NCBI RefSeq assembly: GCF_051172195.1
Contig: NZ_JBPJAQ010000001.1
Span: 434,001 to 498,000, forward strand
DNA from: Paludibaculum fermentans_A
Lineage (GTDB): Bacteria; Acidobacteriota; Terriglobia; Bryobacterales; Bryobacteraceae
Reading direction: 5' to 3'
DNA length: 64,000 nucleotides
This document shows positions 55,234 through 64,000 of this stretch, piece by piece; position 1 is the stretch's first letter, and each line of letters opens with the position of its first letter. The notes beneath the pieces are model-generated. The model worked only from the letters and a program-made list of their open reading frames with translations. It did not search any database and had not been told where the DNA came from. The position numbers and the translations under genes were made by a program.

Positions 55234-55719
55234 ATGACGCAATTGCTGAAGATGGCGCTGATTGTCCTATTGGCCGCGCCTGCCGGGGTGTCGTTCGCCC
55301 AGGAGGCCGCTTCGGAAGCACCGATCCGAGCCATCGTGGCGGATCAGGTCTTGGCCTGGAATGCGGGGAGTGGGCGAGACTATGCCCGGCATCTCGCGCC
55401 GGAGGCCTCGTTCACAAATCTGTATGGGATGGTCTTATACGGTGCGCCCGCATTCGCGAAGCGACACACAGAGATCCTGAACACCTTCTACAAAGGCACC
55501 ACGAAACACCACACAATCCGTCGCATTCGCTTCGTGGCACCTGACGTGGCAATCGTCGATATCGACAACGAGGTGCGCGGCGTCACGGCCATGCCGGGCG
55601 GGATTGTCGTCCCAGCCGATGGCGTGATGAAGACGCAATTGATGGAAGTGTTCGTACGGCGCGAGGGACGGTGGTGGGTCGAGGCCTATCACAACGTTGA
55701 CGTCAAGCCATCGAAATGA
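55234..55719 (+). CDS. Exported SgcJ/EcaC-type NTF2-like protein
   Basis: 161-residue protein with a signal peptide (LLKMALIVLLAAPAGVSFAQ) and an NTF2 fold of the SgcJ/EcaC group: AIVADQVLAWNAGSGRDYAR, then LAPEASFTNLYGMVLYGAPA with the pocket, and MEVFVRREGRWWVEAYHNVD at the end. The start at 55234 has GGGGAA about ten bases upstream. It stands alone between the duplicated repeat block and the convergent carboxypeptidase-regulatory protein. The function is unknown; family members are linked to stress or small-molecule handling. Confidence 0.8.
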   Translation: MTQLLKMALIVLLAAPAGVSFAQEAASEAPIRAIVADQVLAWNAGSGRDYARHLAPEASFTNLYGMVLYGAPAFAKRHTEILNTFYKGTTKHHTIRRIRFVAPDVAIVDIDNEVRGVTAMPGGIVVPADGVMKTQLMEVFVRREGRWWVEAYHNVDVKPSK

Positions 55720-55761
55720 CCGTGACTGGATTGTCGAGTCAGGTGTCTCCCATCACGGATG

Positions 55762-57453
55762 CTACAAACCATCCAGCGAGGAAGACTTGACCTGGACCGT
55801 TAGCGCCTGCCGGCCCGCAAGAGACAGCTTTTCTGCGGACCGAAGCAGTCCCTCCAGGACGTGAGGTCGCTCCAGCGCGCCCTTGGCCTCCACCGGTACG
55901 GCGATCACGCGGTATTCTCCGGGCGGCAGTCCTTCAAACCGGAACTGCCCGTCCTCGTCCCCTTCCGTCGAGCGGATGCCCGAGAACACATCCGTGCCCA
56001 ACGGCGAGGGCGACAGAACCACCCACGGCCGGAAAGCCCTCTGATTGTGATTGGAGACGATCCCGGTCACTGCGCCAGCCTGGTCGTCCACCACCAGTTC
56101 CACGGCATGGGCCAACGCATAGGGGTTCAGCGAAAGGTTCTGCCCGTTCACGGGCGCCTTGTTGTACATCACAGCCCGCAGGCAATGCGTCGGCGGGATC
56201 CCCGAGATGTCGAGGAGATAGTCTCCGAGAGCGGCTCCCTGGAATCGAAAGCGCCCATCGCCGCTGACCTGGACAGGGGCATGCTCCACGACCCAGTTCC
56301 GGGACTTAAGCAGGATGCGAATCTGCGTCGTGTCCAACTCAGCCGAACCCCGAACGGAGACCTGTCCCTCAATGGTCACTCCCGGCTCCAATGCCAGCGA
56401 GACAGATATGTTCTCGCGGCCGATGGTGAGCTCGGCGGACCCCTTGGCCCCCACTCCGCGAAGCTCCAGCCGATGCGCTCCCGGGGCGAGGCCCCGCAGA
56501 AGAAAACCCGTTCCACAGGGGACTTTCCCTGCCAGAGTGCCCGCTGAAGGCGTCAAGGGGCTGAGGACGTGCACGTTCACCAACTCCCCCTCCTGGCAGG
56601 AGGCTTTTGGAATGATCACCCGGGCACGATACTTCGCCGTCCTGCGCACCTCAATGCTGCCCATATCGATCTCCGCCCTGGATCCGGCGTGGATCGGCAA
56701 AACGGCATCCAATCCCGAGCCGCCGGGCCAATAGGTCCAGTCGTAGTCGGAATCAACGACCTCGATGTCTTTCTCAGAGAACTCCGTGACCAACTTTTCC
56801 TGTCCGAAGGCCCGAAGTTCAGGCGTGCGATCCATTTCCATGGCCGAGCGCATTCGTGGTCCCAGGGCAACGACGTAATCACCGGGAGGGAGCCCACGCA
56901 CCGTGAAGCGCCCGTCCGCGCCGGTGAGAGCGCTCTGGCCCGGCAACAGCACCCCCTTCCCGGCGAAGAAGCTGTAGCCCTGTGCGATCACGGCAAGGCC
57001 GGAGACAGGTTTCTGTGTCTCTCTCTCCAGGACGACGCCCGAGACCTGCGCCGGACGTCCAAGCCGGAAGCGTAGCGATCTCGTTGGGTGAGCCTTGCTG
57101 AGAGCAACGGTGGCGCGAGTGTGCAGCCGCTCTTCGAACGATCCTCCCGGAGAATAGCCGGCTTTGCGGACGCTCACCTGATAAGTTCCCGGTTGGGTCA
57201 CAAGGAACTGAAAAACGCCCATCCCATCGGTCTGCGTGGCCGCCACTTTCTCCCTGGGCGCAAGCGACGACACAGCGTCGCCAGCCATGGACTCAAGCGT
57301 AACTTCCACTCCATCCAGTCCGCGATTCAGGCCCGACTCGGTGACTTCTCCAGAGATCTTGAACCGGACCCCAGCACTTTCATCAGGGCTTTCCTGTGCG
57401 TAACAAAGCGGAATGAGCACCCATATGAAGACCGTCGCAAGTGGATTTCTCAC
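55762..57453 (-). CDS. Secreted protein with carboxypeptidase-regulatory-like domains
   Basis: 563-residue exported protein with a signal peptide (NPLATVFIWVLIPLCYA). It is built of Ig-like CarboxypepD_reg repeats: FKISGEVTESGLNRGLDGVE with VFQFLVTQPGTYQVSVRKAG, VSGVVLERETQKPVSGLAVI with FTVRGLPPGDYVVALGPRM, and a C-terminal one with FRFEGLPPGEYRVIAVPVEA. No catalytic or barrel domain is attached. The start codon is GTG at 57453 with GGAGG nine bases upstream. Such proteins are frequent in Bryobacterales and are thought to act as cell-surface adhesion or scaffold modules. Confidence 0.85.
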   Translation of the reverse strand: MRNPLATVFIWVLIPLCYAQESPDESAGVRFKISGEVTESGLNRGLDGVEVTLESMAGDAVSSLAPREKVAATQTDGMGVFQFLVTQPGTYQVSVRKAGYSPGGSFEERLHTRATVALSKAHPTRSLRFRLGRPAQVSGVVLERETQKPVSGLAVIAQGYSFFAGKGVLLPGQSALTGADGRFTVRGLPPGDYVVALGPRMRSAMEMDRTPELRAFGQEKLVTEFSEKDIEVVDSDYDWTYWPGGSGLDAVLPIHAGSRAEIDMGSIEVRRTAKYRARVIIPKASCQEGELVNVHVLSPLTPSAGTLAGKVPCGTGFLLRGLAPGAHRLELRGVGAKGSAELTIGRENISVSLALEPGVTIEGQVSVRGSAELDTTQIRILLKSRNWVVEHAPVQVSGDGRFRFQGAALGDYLLDISGIPPTHCLRAVMYNKAPVNGQNLSLNPYALAHAVELVVDDQAGAVTGIVSNHNQRAFRPWVVLSPSPLGTDVFSGIRSTEGDEDGQFRFEGLPPGEYRVIAVPVEAKGALERPHVLEGLLRSAEKLSLAGRQALTVQVKSSSLDGL

Positions 57454-57652
57454 GCCCCCTTACCTCCGTCCAGAAGATCCGAACCAACAAAAGGCCAACG
57501 ACGAACCATCGCCTCGACAGGCCCTGATTTCGAATCGAATGTACCGTCGTGGATTGTCGCGTCCTTACCGAATTTTCGCATTTGCTACGACGACGTGACA
57601 GATCGGCAGCCAATGCTGAGGTAAATTTTGCGACTGCTGACAGTGCGGCTTT

Positions 57653-58258
57653 TCAAATGAGTGAAAGGGTGGCGCTGCGGTATGGGAGGAAAGCAATTTG
57701 CAGTCGCGGCGAGTCCGCACCGCGCCAAGTGTCCAGGATGCGGTGGACCTGGGCGCCGAGAATCGCGCGCGAACTCGCGACCGACGCCGATAAAAGAGCT
57801 CTCGTCTTAGCCGGTGTGGTCGTGACGAACGGCGCCCGCAACGGCGGAGTGCAAGGCGCGATCATCCAGTTTGCAGGCCGCGGCGGTACGGCCACTCGTC
57901 CGCTGCCCCGGACGGCGGTATAGGCGGCGATGCGTTCGGCCTCGAGGTGTGGACAGCTACGGAAGAGTACGCGGGTCTGCCTGGCCAGGCGATGGATGAA
58001 GTCGAGGTCGTCTCTCTTGCGGTGCGCGGCCCGGCGGCGCGGGCCTTGGCGCTGTGGTCCGCCTTGGCTTTGCTCGGAGATGGGTTGCTTCGTCATGGTG
58101 GAGGTTCCCGGCACTCGTTGTCGGCGCGGTTTGCTCCTGAGCTCTGCGCGGGTGGCCTGGCTGGGACACCGGGGATGGGCGTTATCTGCGGACGTGACGG
58201 GTCCGCGAGCCAGCACACCGTTCGTTCGAGCTTGTTCCGAGCCTCTTCGTCGTCTCAT
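57653..58258 (-). pseudogene. Decayed paralogue of the hypothetical gene at 53.5-54.8 kb
   Basis: A frame of 201 codons whose 5' leader and MTKQPISE start repeat the 54757 gene, but the match leaves the frame a few codons later: the conserved GPRT motif reappears in another frame (AKARAAGPRTA). The remainder has no family resemblance. In this copy the leader frame is fused in phase with MTKQPISE (residues 55-62). It is most likely a truncated, frameshifted copy. Confidence 0.6.
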
Positions 58259-58260
58259 AT

Positions 58261-58300
58261 ATCTCCTTGGCTGGGATTGTAGTGGACGAGGTCCAAAGAA
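58261..58300. repeat. Duplicated leader segment, copy 2
   Basis: 37 of 40 bases match 54923-54962, including the TACAAT and AAGGAG signals on the minus strand. The start codon follows with the same spacing as in copy 1. Confidence 0.8.
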
Positions 58301-58373
58301 GTGGCTACCGGGGGAGATGGAGCAGCCTCGGTAAGTTTAAGAGGGTCAGATGGTTAACGGATACTTCAGTTTA

Positions 58374-58410
58374 TTTTGAAAGCAAGTGACCGGGTTTGAG
58401 CGGGGGCTGG
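58374..58410. repeat. Duplicated upstream segment, copy 2
   Basis: Matches 55036-55072 at 30 of 37 positions in the same orientation. From here to 58547 no gene could be supported. Confidence 0.6.
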
Positions 58411-58547
58411 GTTACGGGTGGAATCGGGGATGGGCAGGCGGTATGGGACGGTCTGGCCGTAGTGTTGAGGTGGTTGGTTGCTGGTTTCCGGACTCGGACT
58501 TTCGCCCTCCCCGCTGGAAGCGGAGAGCGGCAGCGGCCGCGCCGCGG

Positions 58548-59801
58548 TCACTCGGTGAGGTCGCGGCCCTTGCGCTCCTGGCCCAGGCAGGAAGCTATGG
58601 TGGCCAGAAGCAGGGCGATGCCCGCGGTGATTGCCATGGCGTTGGAATAGGGCATGTGCTCCGCCGCTACGGCCTGGATATAGACGATTGCGCTGGAGGC
58701 CAGGGCCCCCATCTGGTAGGCGAAGCCGGGCAGCGAGCCTCGGACCGAACTGGGCGCGAGTTCGGCCAGATGAGCGGGAATCACACCCCAGGCGCCCTGC
58801 ACCAGGAACTGCATGACCCAGGCGGCCGCGATAGTGAGGGCCAGGGTCGGCGCGAACGCCCACAGGGGGACGATCAGGACGGCCAGGCCAAAGGCTACAG
58901 CCATGGAACGGCGGCGGCCGATGCGATCGGAGAGGTAGCCGATCAACAAGGCGCCGATCAAGGTTCCGGTCAACGCCAAGGCAGAGACCGCGGACCGGGT
59001 GGTTGGCAGAAGGTGCCATTTCCGCTGGAGGAAGGTGGGGAACATATCCACGGTGGCGTGCCCCGCCAGGTTCAAGGCCGCGAGCAGGCCCACCATCGAG
59101 AACAGCAGCGTCCGATGGCGATAGAGTTCCGCCAGGATCTCCCGGACGGTCCGCTTCTTCTGGACCTGCCAAACCTCCGATTCGGACACGCGCAGGCGAA
59201 TCACGAGGCAGAGAAGCGCCGGCAGCCCTCCAATGAAGAAGAGCGGGCGCCAGCCCCACTTGTCGAAGAAGAAGTAGTAACAGCCGGCGGCGAGCAGGTT
59301 GCCCATGGCGTAGCCTTGCTGCAACAAGCCCGAGACCAAGCCGCGGCGCGCCGTGGGCGTCTTTTCCATCACGAGCGAGGCGCCAACGCCCCACTCTCCG
59401 CCTAAACCAATCCCGAACAAGGCGCGCAACGCGAGGAAGGTGCCGTAGCTCGGCGCGAAGGCGGTGAGGATTTCCACCACGGAATAGAAGATGAGGTCGA
59501 CCATCAACGGCAACCGGCGGCCGAACCGGTCAGCGAGCAGACCAAAGAGGATTGCCCCCAGAGGCCGAAAGGCGAGTGTCAGTGTGATGGCCAGAGCTAT
59601 ATCGGAGTCCTTCCGGTGGAACTCTTCGGCAATGGCGGTCAGGCAATACACCACCAGAAAGAAGTCGAAGGAATCGAGAGCCCAACCGAGGTACCCGGTG
59701 AGGACCGAGAACCGATAGCCGGCTGTCGGGGTAGAGGCTCGCGGGGACTCGGCCGGGGCGGCAGAGTCGGGAGCGATGAGACCGGACACATTCTGGGACA
59801 A
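58548..59801 (-). CDS. MFS transporter (metabolite:H+ symporter type)
   Basis: 417-residue permease with twelve transmembrane helices. The first half begins GYLGWALDSFDFFLVVYCLT and contains the MFS signature LLADRFGRRLPLM between helices 2 and 3; the equivalent loop in the second half is YLSDRIGRRRSMAVAFG. The aspartate-containing start of helix 1 and the GIGLGGEWGVGASLVMEKTP motif are typical of the metabolite:H+ symporter group (dicarboxylates, sialic acid, aromatic acids). The start is TTG at 59801 with GAGGA about eight bases upstream. It stands alone and is divergent from the patatin gene; its substrate is not evident. Confidence 0.88.
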   Translation of the reverse strand: MSQNVSGLIAPDSAAPAESPRASTPTAGYRFSVLTGYLGWALDSFDFFLVVYCLTAIAEEFHRKDSDIALAITLTLAFRPLGAILFGLLADRFGRRLPLMVDLIFYSVVEILTAFAPSYGTFLALRALFGIGLGGEWGVGASLVMEKTPTARRGLVSGLLQQGYAMGNLLAAGCYYFFFDKWGWRPLFFIGGLPALLCLVIRLRVSESEVWQVQKKRTVREILAELYRHRTLLFSMVGLLAALNLAGHATVDMFPTFLQRKWHLLPTTRSAVSALALTGTLIGALLIGYLSDRIGRRRSMAVAFGLAVLIVPLWAFAPTLALTIAAAWVMQFLVQGAWGVIPAHLAELAPSSVRGSLPGFAYQMGALASSAIVYIQAVAAEHMPYSNAMAITAGIALLLATIASCLGQERKGRDLTE

Positions 59802-60090
59802 GATGTTTTCCTCTCTGCTTTCGGGGGGAGATGAGGCCTGGCCTTTATCAATGCAACCGGAAAAATGTGGCGCCAGAGTCTACCAGGGGCACAGACGGGC
59901 GATTCGGAGAATGATCAGAAGCGCAAGCAAGCCGCCTCAATACAGTGACTTACGTGACTACATCGAAGTCAGCCAAAAAGCATCCCGGAACACTGGAGCC
60001 TGGCCCCTACCGCCGCTATGCTGATCCCACGATGGCAGCCGCCGGGTCAGACATGAGCCGCTGAATCGTGGATCCCAACCAGAAGGAGCG

Positions 60091-61302
60091 ATGATGAAAC
60101 CCACACGAAGAGACATCCTTCAGTACTCGGCGCTCGGCGCCGTCCTGCAGCAGAGTGTTTTCTCCCAGACTCGAAAATCCGCCGGTCCGGCGAAGTATCT
60201 GATCCTTGCCTGTGACGGCGGGGGCATGCGCGGATACCTGTCCTCCCTGATCCTGCAGCGCCTGAACAGCGAGTGCGGCATCCTGGGTGAAGCGAATGGC
60301 AATGTCGATCTTTACGCGGGGACGTCCACGGGCGGTTTGATCGCCCTGGGATTGGCGCAGGGAAAGAGCATTGACGACGTCGTGACGCTGTACCAGAATG
60401 CAGGCGCACAGATCTTCTCTCCGCTCGGCGTGCAACTCACATGCGCCGGCGCGGTGGCCGGCTGCACAAGCCCGATCCAAAACGATCCGGCAAATGGGGA
60501 TACAGCGTCGGCGAAGGAACTATTCCAGGCGCTATTCGACAACATTGGAGATCCGTCGCTGTTATCGGTACTCGAGGCCTTCATTCCGGAAGACCCCGTG
60601 CTCTCCTCGCTGCCTTCCAAGGTGATGGTCGCGACCTTCCAACTGGCGGATCCCGCCGCCAATCCGGCAATCTGGAGCCCGTTGGTTATCGATAACTTCG
60701 ACGGCTCCGCTGGAGCAAACACCCGGCTCTTTGATGCCGCATTGGCCACGTCCGCGGCGCCGGTCTACTTTCCTCCCTATTGCCATCCCCAGTTCGGGTG
60801 GTGCAGCGACGGCGGCCTGTTTGCGAACAATCCCGCGGCATTGGCGGTGAGCCTTGCGATTCAGCAGGGCCGATCGCTTTCCAACATCGCGGTTCTATCG
60901 ATTGGAACAGGCAAGACGAGCGCGAACATCGTGCCAACTCTGAGCGACCGGCTCTGTTTTGGAGTCAACCGTTGGGCCTCACTGAAGGGACACGACTCCA
61001 CGCCGACCTTCCCGCTACTGAATGCGATGATGGATGGGGTTTCCGACAGCACCCACGCCTTGTGCAGTCAGCTGCTCGGAGGCGGCGGTCCGAACGGCAG
61101 GTACATGCGGCTCAACCCCGCGCTGCCGGCATCGGTCGCGCTGGATGACTATTCGCCAGAGACGATGCAGATGTTTGAGCAGACGGCCGAAGCGTACTTC
61201 GATTCACCGGATTGGGCCCAGGTTGTGCAGTGGGCGAAAAGCACCTTCGTGAAACTCACGCCCGTGCGAGGCTCCCGGGTTCCGCCCGCACTGATTGGAT
61301 GA
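60091..61302 (+). CDS. Tat-exported patatin-like phospholipase
   Basis: 403-residue lipid acyl hydrolase. A Tat-type leader (MKPTRRDILQYSALGAVLQQ) precedes the patatin domain. The oxyanion motif DGGGMRG is at about residues 42-48, the serine elbow GTSTG at 77-81 (Ser79), and the catalytic aspartate in the DGG of WCSDGGLFANNP near residue 230. All catalytic elements are present. The start is ATG 60091 (a second ATG follows at once), with AAGGAG eight bases upstream. The gap to the MFS gene (289 bases) has a TATGCT -10-like box at 60017-60022. Confidence 0.9.
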   Translation: MMKPTRRDILQYSALGAVLQQSVFSQTRKSAGPAKYLILACDGGGMRGYLSSLILQRLNSECGILGEANGNVDLYAGTSTGGLIALGLAQGKSIDDVVTLYQNAGAQIFSPLGVQLTCAGAVAGCTSPIQNDPANGDTASAKELFQALFDNIGDPSLLSVLEAFIPEDPVLSSLPSKVMVATFQLADPAANPAIWSPLVIDNFDGSAGANTRLFDAALATSAAPVYFPPYCHPQFGWCSDGGLFANNPAALAVSLAIQQGRSLSNIAVLSIGTGKTSANIVPTLSDRLCFGVNRWASLKGHDSTPTFPLLNAMMDGVSDSTHALCSQLLGGGGPNGRYMRLNPALPASVALDDYSPETMQMFEQTAEAYFDSPDWAQVVQWAKSTFVKLTPVRGSRVPPALIG

Positions 61303-61689
61303 CCGGCTCACGAACGTGGGCATGAACCGTCCGCATGCTGTTGAATCTGAATTCGAGTGGTATGGGCACATCAGGGACGCATTCCTGATTCGTGCCGGCA
61401 ATATTTTGATGGGGAACCAAGCCAGATTCGGCACTGGGCGGTGACGGCCCTTGGAAGCGAGCAGGCTCCAGTGCAGCAGCCTTGCCAGGATGGAGGTACT
61501 CCCGTCCGTAACGCCGCGGGACACTTGCGTGATCCGTCCTTCATCCTGGTAATGAAAATGTTGCCATTGATGCCGACGCCCGGGCCGGCGGGCCTGAGCG
61601 CGATGGTGGCGCTGCCGGCCCGCGCGGTGGGCGAGAAGGGCTGAAACCGGGCACCTGGCGATGCCAGCGGTTGAGGGAACTCCCTGGTC
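61303..61689. other. Intergenic region after patatin gene
   Basis: 387 bases between convergent genes. A minus-strand open frame crosses it (peptide segments such as ALRPAGPGVGINGNIFITRM) but has no start, ribosome binding site or recognised family, so it is left unannotated. The last bases form the palindrome CTGGTCTCAGACCAG (61684-61698), which overlaps the PEP-CTERM stop. Confidence 0.5.
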
Positions 61690-62406
61690 TCAGACCAGCG
61701 GCTGGGACCGGCCGGGCGAATCGAATTCAGGTTCGTGGGCTGAACGGGCCGCCGGTTTGCGCTTTCGGCGGAGCAGCCCGACCAACCCAAGCCCGGTTGC
61801 CATGGCGAGCCAGGTGGCCGGCTCGGGTACTGGCGCTTGTGATGGCTCAATGATGGTCCAGGTTCCGGGTACATTGCTGCGCCCGTAGAACGCCCCATGT
61901 GTGCCGTCGTTGAGTATGAGCAGGTCTGAGCCGCCGGTGGCTGAATTCCTCGTAAGGACGCTGGTGGGCGGATTCTGGTTGGACTGGCCATCGAGATAGA
62001 CGAGCCAATAGGACGCGTCGGGCGAGAGTTGCAGGGTAGCGAGGTTGTTGGGGTTGCCCACGATTTGGAATTGAGTTGCACCATTTCGGAGGGACGCCAA
62101 GCCGACGGGGAGGCAACTGCCGGAGGTGCTCCCGAGCGAGTTGAGGTCCAGACAGAACGGGGTGGAAGGGGCGGGTATTGCACCCAGCACATTAAACTCC
62201 AGGGTGAGGCTTCCCGACAGGCATTGGACTGAGCTGCAGTTCAGGCCGTCGTTTGAAAAAGCTGCGCTGTTGTACTGGAGGATGAAACTCGCTTTCGCGG
62301 TGGGCGTAGTGAGGCTGATGGCCATCAGGCAGACGAGCAGTGGGATCCAACTCCACAGTCTCCGCGTGATTCCCGGTCTCTGGATGTGTTCGGCAAGGGC
62401 AGGCAT
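61690..62406 (-). CDS. PEP-CTERM sorting signal protein
   Basis: 238-residue secreted protein. It has a signal peptide (RRLWSWIPLLVCLMAISLTT, cleavage after AKA), a soluble domain with two cysteine pairs (LNCSSVQCL and FCLDLNSLGSTSGSC), and a classic PEP-CTERM tail VPEPATWLAMATGLGLVGLL followed by RRKRK, which is recognised by exosortase. An unusual extra tail of about 20 residues follows the arginine cluster. The ATG at 62406 has AAAGGA nine bases upstream; a longer frame upstream is non-coding. No exosortase gene is in the window. The function is presumably in the extracellular matrix. Confidence 0.88.
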   Translation of the reverse strand: MPALAEHIQRPGITRRLWSWIPLLVCLMAISLTTPTAKASFILQYNSAAFSNDGLNCSSVQCLSGSLTLEFNVLGAIPAPSTPFCLDLNSLGSTSGSCLPVGLASLRNGATQFQIVGNPNNLATLQLSPDASYWLVYLDGQSNQNPPTSVLTRNSATGGSDLLILNDGTHGAFYGRSNVPGTWTIIEPSQAPVPEPATWLAMATGLGLVGLLRRKRKPAARSAHEPEFDSPGRSQPLV

Positions 62407-63147
62407 TGTCTTGGTCCTTTCTGGTTTGTTCAGGTTTGAAGTGGGTTGAGCTCTTCGTGGTGAAGGTGCTGTCAGGAACGACTTTCGCCGATCCTGTTGC
62501 GGCGCTACATGGGTGGGGCCTGATTCCTGGCTGCTTTCTCCATGCGCGGCTAAACCATACGTGGAATTGAAGTTAGAGTGCTGTATTCGCGCGCGGCGCG
62601 ACGCTGAGGGAGGCGGGTTGGCGCCAGAATCACCGGGCGGCGCGTCGTGGCCCCACCTAGACGGCACGCATCTTCCGGGCCGCCGACGGTAGCTATTGCC
62701 CGTTTGGGGGACCACGCAGGAAGGCGCCCGCGCCTTGCCAGCCGAGCAGACCCGGGCGAACCGGAGATCCATCGATCACTGATTAACGCTGCTGAGAGCA
62801 TCGGGCAGGAACAGCAAATACCCCTATTGCCGTGGGGTTTGTGTTGCGCGCACCGACGGCCGAAGAGAGCGGATCCAATTGGCGAGCGCGTATGCGGAAC
62901 TCGTGCCGCGGCAGTCATCTCGCGCGCATGGAGAGGACGGAACTCCGATCAGGGGGGCGACAACTTTGGCGACATGGTGGAAGCTGGCGCCGCCGCAGTT
63001 CTGGCTATGTCCAGGTGATCGCGGAGCCTATTTCCGGAATGCGGCGTGCGCCAGTGCTCGTAGCACAGGAGTGATAGGATTTACGCAGCCAGCGACAGGG
63101 AAGCCCACTTCGAGCCCTGGGCCGGCGAAGCGAGAGGCTGGTGATCT
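62407..63147. other. Intergenic region, no gene supported
   Basis: 741 bases between two divergent genes. Frames on both strands lack ribosome binding sites or family resemblance. One spaced inverted repeat ACCCC-N9-GGGGT (62820-62838, extended to AAATACCCC / GGGGTTT) is visible. The region should contain the PEP-CTERM and Gfo/Idh/MocA promoters. Confidence 0.5.
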
Positions 63148-64000
63148 ATGAGCGATGGAGTTTCGAGAAGGCATATCTTCTTTGGCGCCCTGCTGGCAGG
63201 TGGCGTACCGGCCGGCGGGTTCGGCAGTGTGCCGTCGTTGCGCGCGCTTGGCTACAAGCCGTTCTATGACAAGCTCAACGTGGCCACTATCGGGTGCGGC
63301 GGACAAGGGGGCGTGGACCTCAACGATGCCGCGGCGACCGAGAACATTGCCGCGCTCTGCGACGTGGACGAGGCGCGGGCGGCCGATTCGTTCAACCGGT
63401 ATGGCAAGGCTCCGAAGTACAAAGACTACCGGGTGATGTTGGACAAGGAAGGCAAGAACATTGATGCCTGCATCGTGGCCGTCCCGGATTTCATGCACGC
63501 CACGATCGCCCTGGCGTGCATGCAGCAGGGCAAGCATGTTTATGTCGAAAAGCCGCTGACCAGGACTCCGTGGGAGGCCCGTTTGTTGCGCGACGCGGCC
63601 GCGAAGTATAAGGTCGCGACGCAGATGGGCAACCAGGGTTTTTCTCACGAATGCCACCGTGTGGCCGCTGAGATTGTCTGGTCCGGCGAGATCGGCGAGG
63701 TTCGAGAGGCGCATGTCGCGACCTCACCGAGCACGTATCCGACGGAACTGACACAGTTGCCACCGCCCAAGGACGTCCCCAAGACGCTGGACTGGAATCT
63801 GTGGCTGGGCAATGCAGCGGCGCGCCCGTTCAGCGATTGGTACATACCGTACAACTGGCGCGGTTTTTACGATTTTGGAACGGGACAGATTGGCAACTGG
63901 GCGACGCATACGGCCGGGCCAGTGCATACCGCACTGCAACTGGGCGCGCCGGAGAGTGTGGAGTGCGTCAGCCAGACAGGAAAGAGCAAGTACACCTACC
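63148..64000 (+). CDS. Exported Gfo/Idh/MocA oxidoreductase, 3' end outside window
   Basis: First about 284 codons of a gene that runs off the window. It has a Tat-like leader (SRRHIFFGALLAGGVPAG), the Rossmann segment LNVATIGCGGQGGVDLNDAA, then IDACIVAVPDFMHATIALAC and the catalytic-site motif EKPLTRTPWEARLL. The visible second-domain part, DWNLWLGNAAARPFSDWYIP, matches the secreted subgroup found elsewhere in this window. The ATG at 63148 is preceded by GAGAGG at a rather long distance, so the start is likely but not certain. Confidence 0.88.
   Translation, partial: MSDGVSRRHIFFGALLAGGVPAGGFGSVPSLRALGYKPFYDKLNVATIGCGGQGGVDLNDAAATENIAALCDVDEARAADSFNRYGKAPKYKDYRVMLDKEGKNIDACIVAVPDFMHATIALACMQQGKHVYVEKPLTRTPWEARLLRDAAAKYKVATQMGNQGFSHECHRVAAEIVWSGEIGEVREAHVATSPSTYPTELTQLPPPKDVPKTLDWNLWLGNAAARPFSDWYIPYNWRGFYDFGTGQIGNWATHTAGPVHTALQLGAPESVECVSQTGKSKYTY

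Noticed and set aside
58366..59394. 342-codon minus-strand frame overlapping the MFS gene
   Set aside because: Out-of-frame shadow of the transporter; its end merely reads through the repeated segment at 58374-58410.
61371..62192. 273-codon minus-strand frame overlapping the PEP-CTERM gene and the gap after patatin
   Set aside because: No start signal or family match, and most of it overlaps the well-supported PEP-CTERM frame.
62550..62918. 122-codon minus-strand frame in the large gap
   Set aside because: Cys/Arg/Pro-rich with no ribosome binding site or recognisable domain; typical spurious GC-rich frame.

Overview
The window looks like chromosomal DNA of a GC-rich Acidobacteriota, most likely order Bryobacterales (Solibacter/Paludibaculum-like). 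The main reasons are two acidobacterial duplicated orphan permeases (ADOP, MacB-like) each behind a PadR regulator, three secreted Gfo/Idh/MocA oxidoreductases, an Oar-like TonB-dependent receptor, ThuA and DUF6807 proteins, a PEP-CTERM protein, and about ten Tat-type signal peptides. No rRNA, tRNA, CRISPR array, transposase or phage module was seen, and species was not determined.

Layout. 0-11 kb: a TonB-family protein, an operon-like run ThuA / hydroxyacyl-CoA dehydrogenase-like / DUF6807, then an alpha/beta hydrolase divergent from an AraC regulator, two ankyrin proteins, a membrane-anchored winged-helix regulator, an NTF2-like protein and an aldo/keto reductase. 11-17.6 kb: S4-domain protein, PadR-ADOP module 1, PhoD phosphatase, XRE/MmyB regulator. 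17.6-27 kb: TonB-dependent receptor, DUF3500 protein, complete family B DNA polymerase, and a CYTH/SPFH/NfeD cluster. 27-35 kb: Gfo/Idh/MocA protein, PadR-ADOP module 2, second Gfo/Idh/MocA, M2 (ACE-like) lipoprotein peptidase, truncated GbsR/MarR-like remnant. 35-41 kb: Fpg/Nei glycosylase, GDPD, AspS, and a cytochrome b/diheme c fusion next to its Rieske protein. 41-47.6 kb: glnD-glnB-amt nitrogen control cluster, then an antiporter with an ACT-domain protein. 47.6-53 kb: agarase-like glycoside hydrolase and a compact ethanolamine operon (permease-eutB-eutC) without microcompartment genes. 53-58.5 kb: a repeat-rich accessory patch with a low-complexity gene carrying 153-bp tandem repeats and a decayed second copy of its 5' end. 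58.5-64 kb: MFS transporter, patatin, PEP-CTERM protein and a Gfo/Idh/MocA gene cut by the window edge.

Most genes are ordinary metabolism and export functions arranged in short operons with stop/start overlaps. The parts least explained by known families are the 53-58.5 kb patch (nested direct, inverted and dispersed repeats around a paralogous hypothetical gene), the two PadR promoter/operator arrangements, the ThuA-dehydrogenase-DUF6807 operon and the b6-spaced cytochrome b fused to two haem c sites. The plus strand also switches between G-rich and C-rich domains regardless of gene direction.
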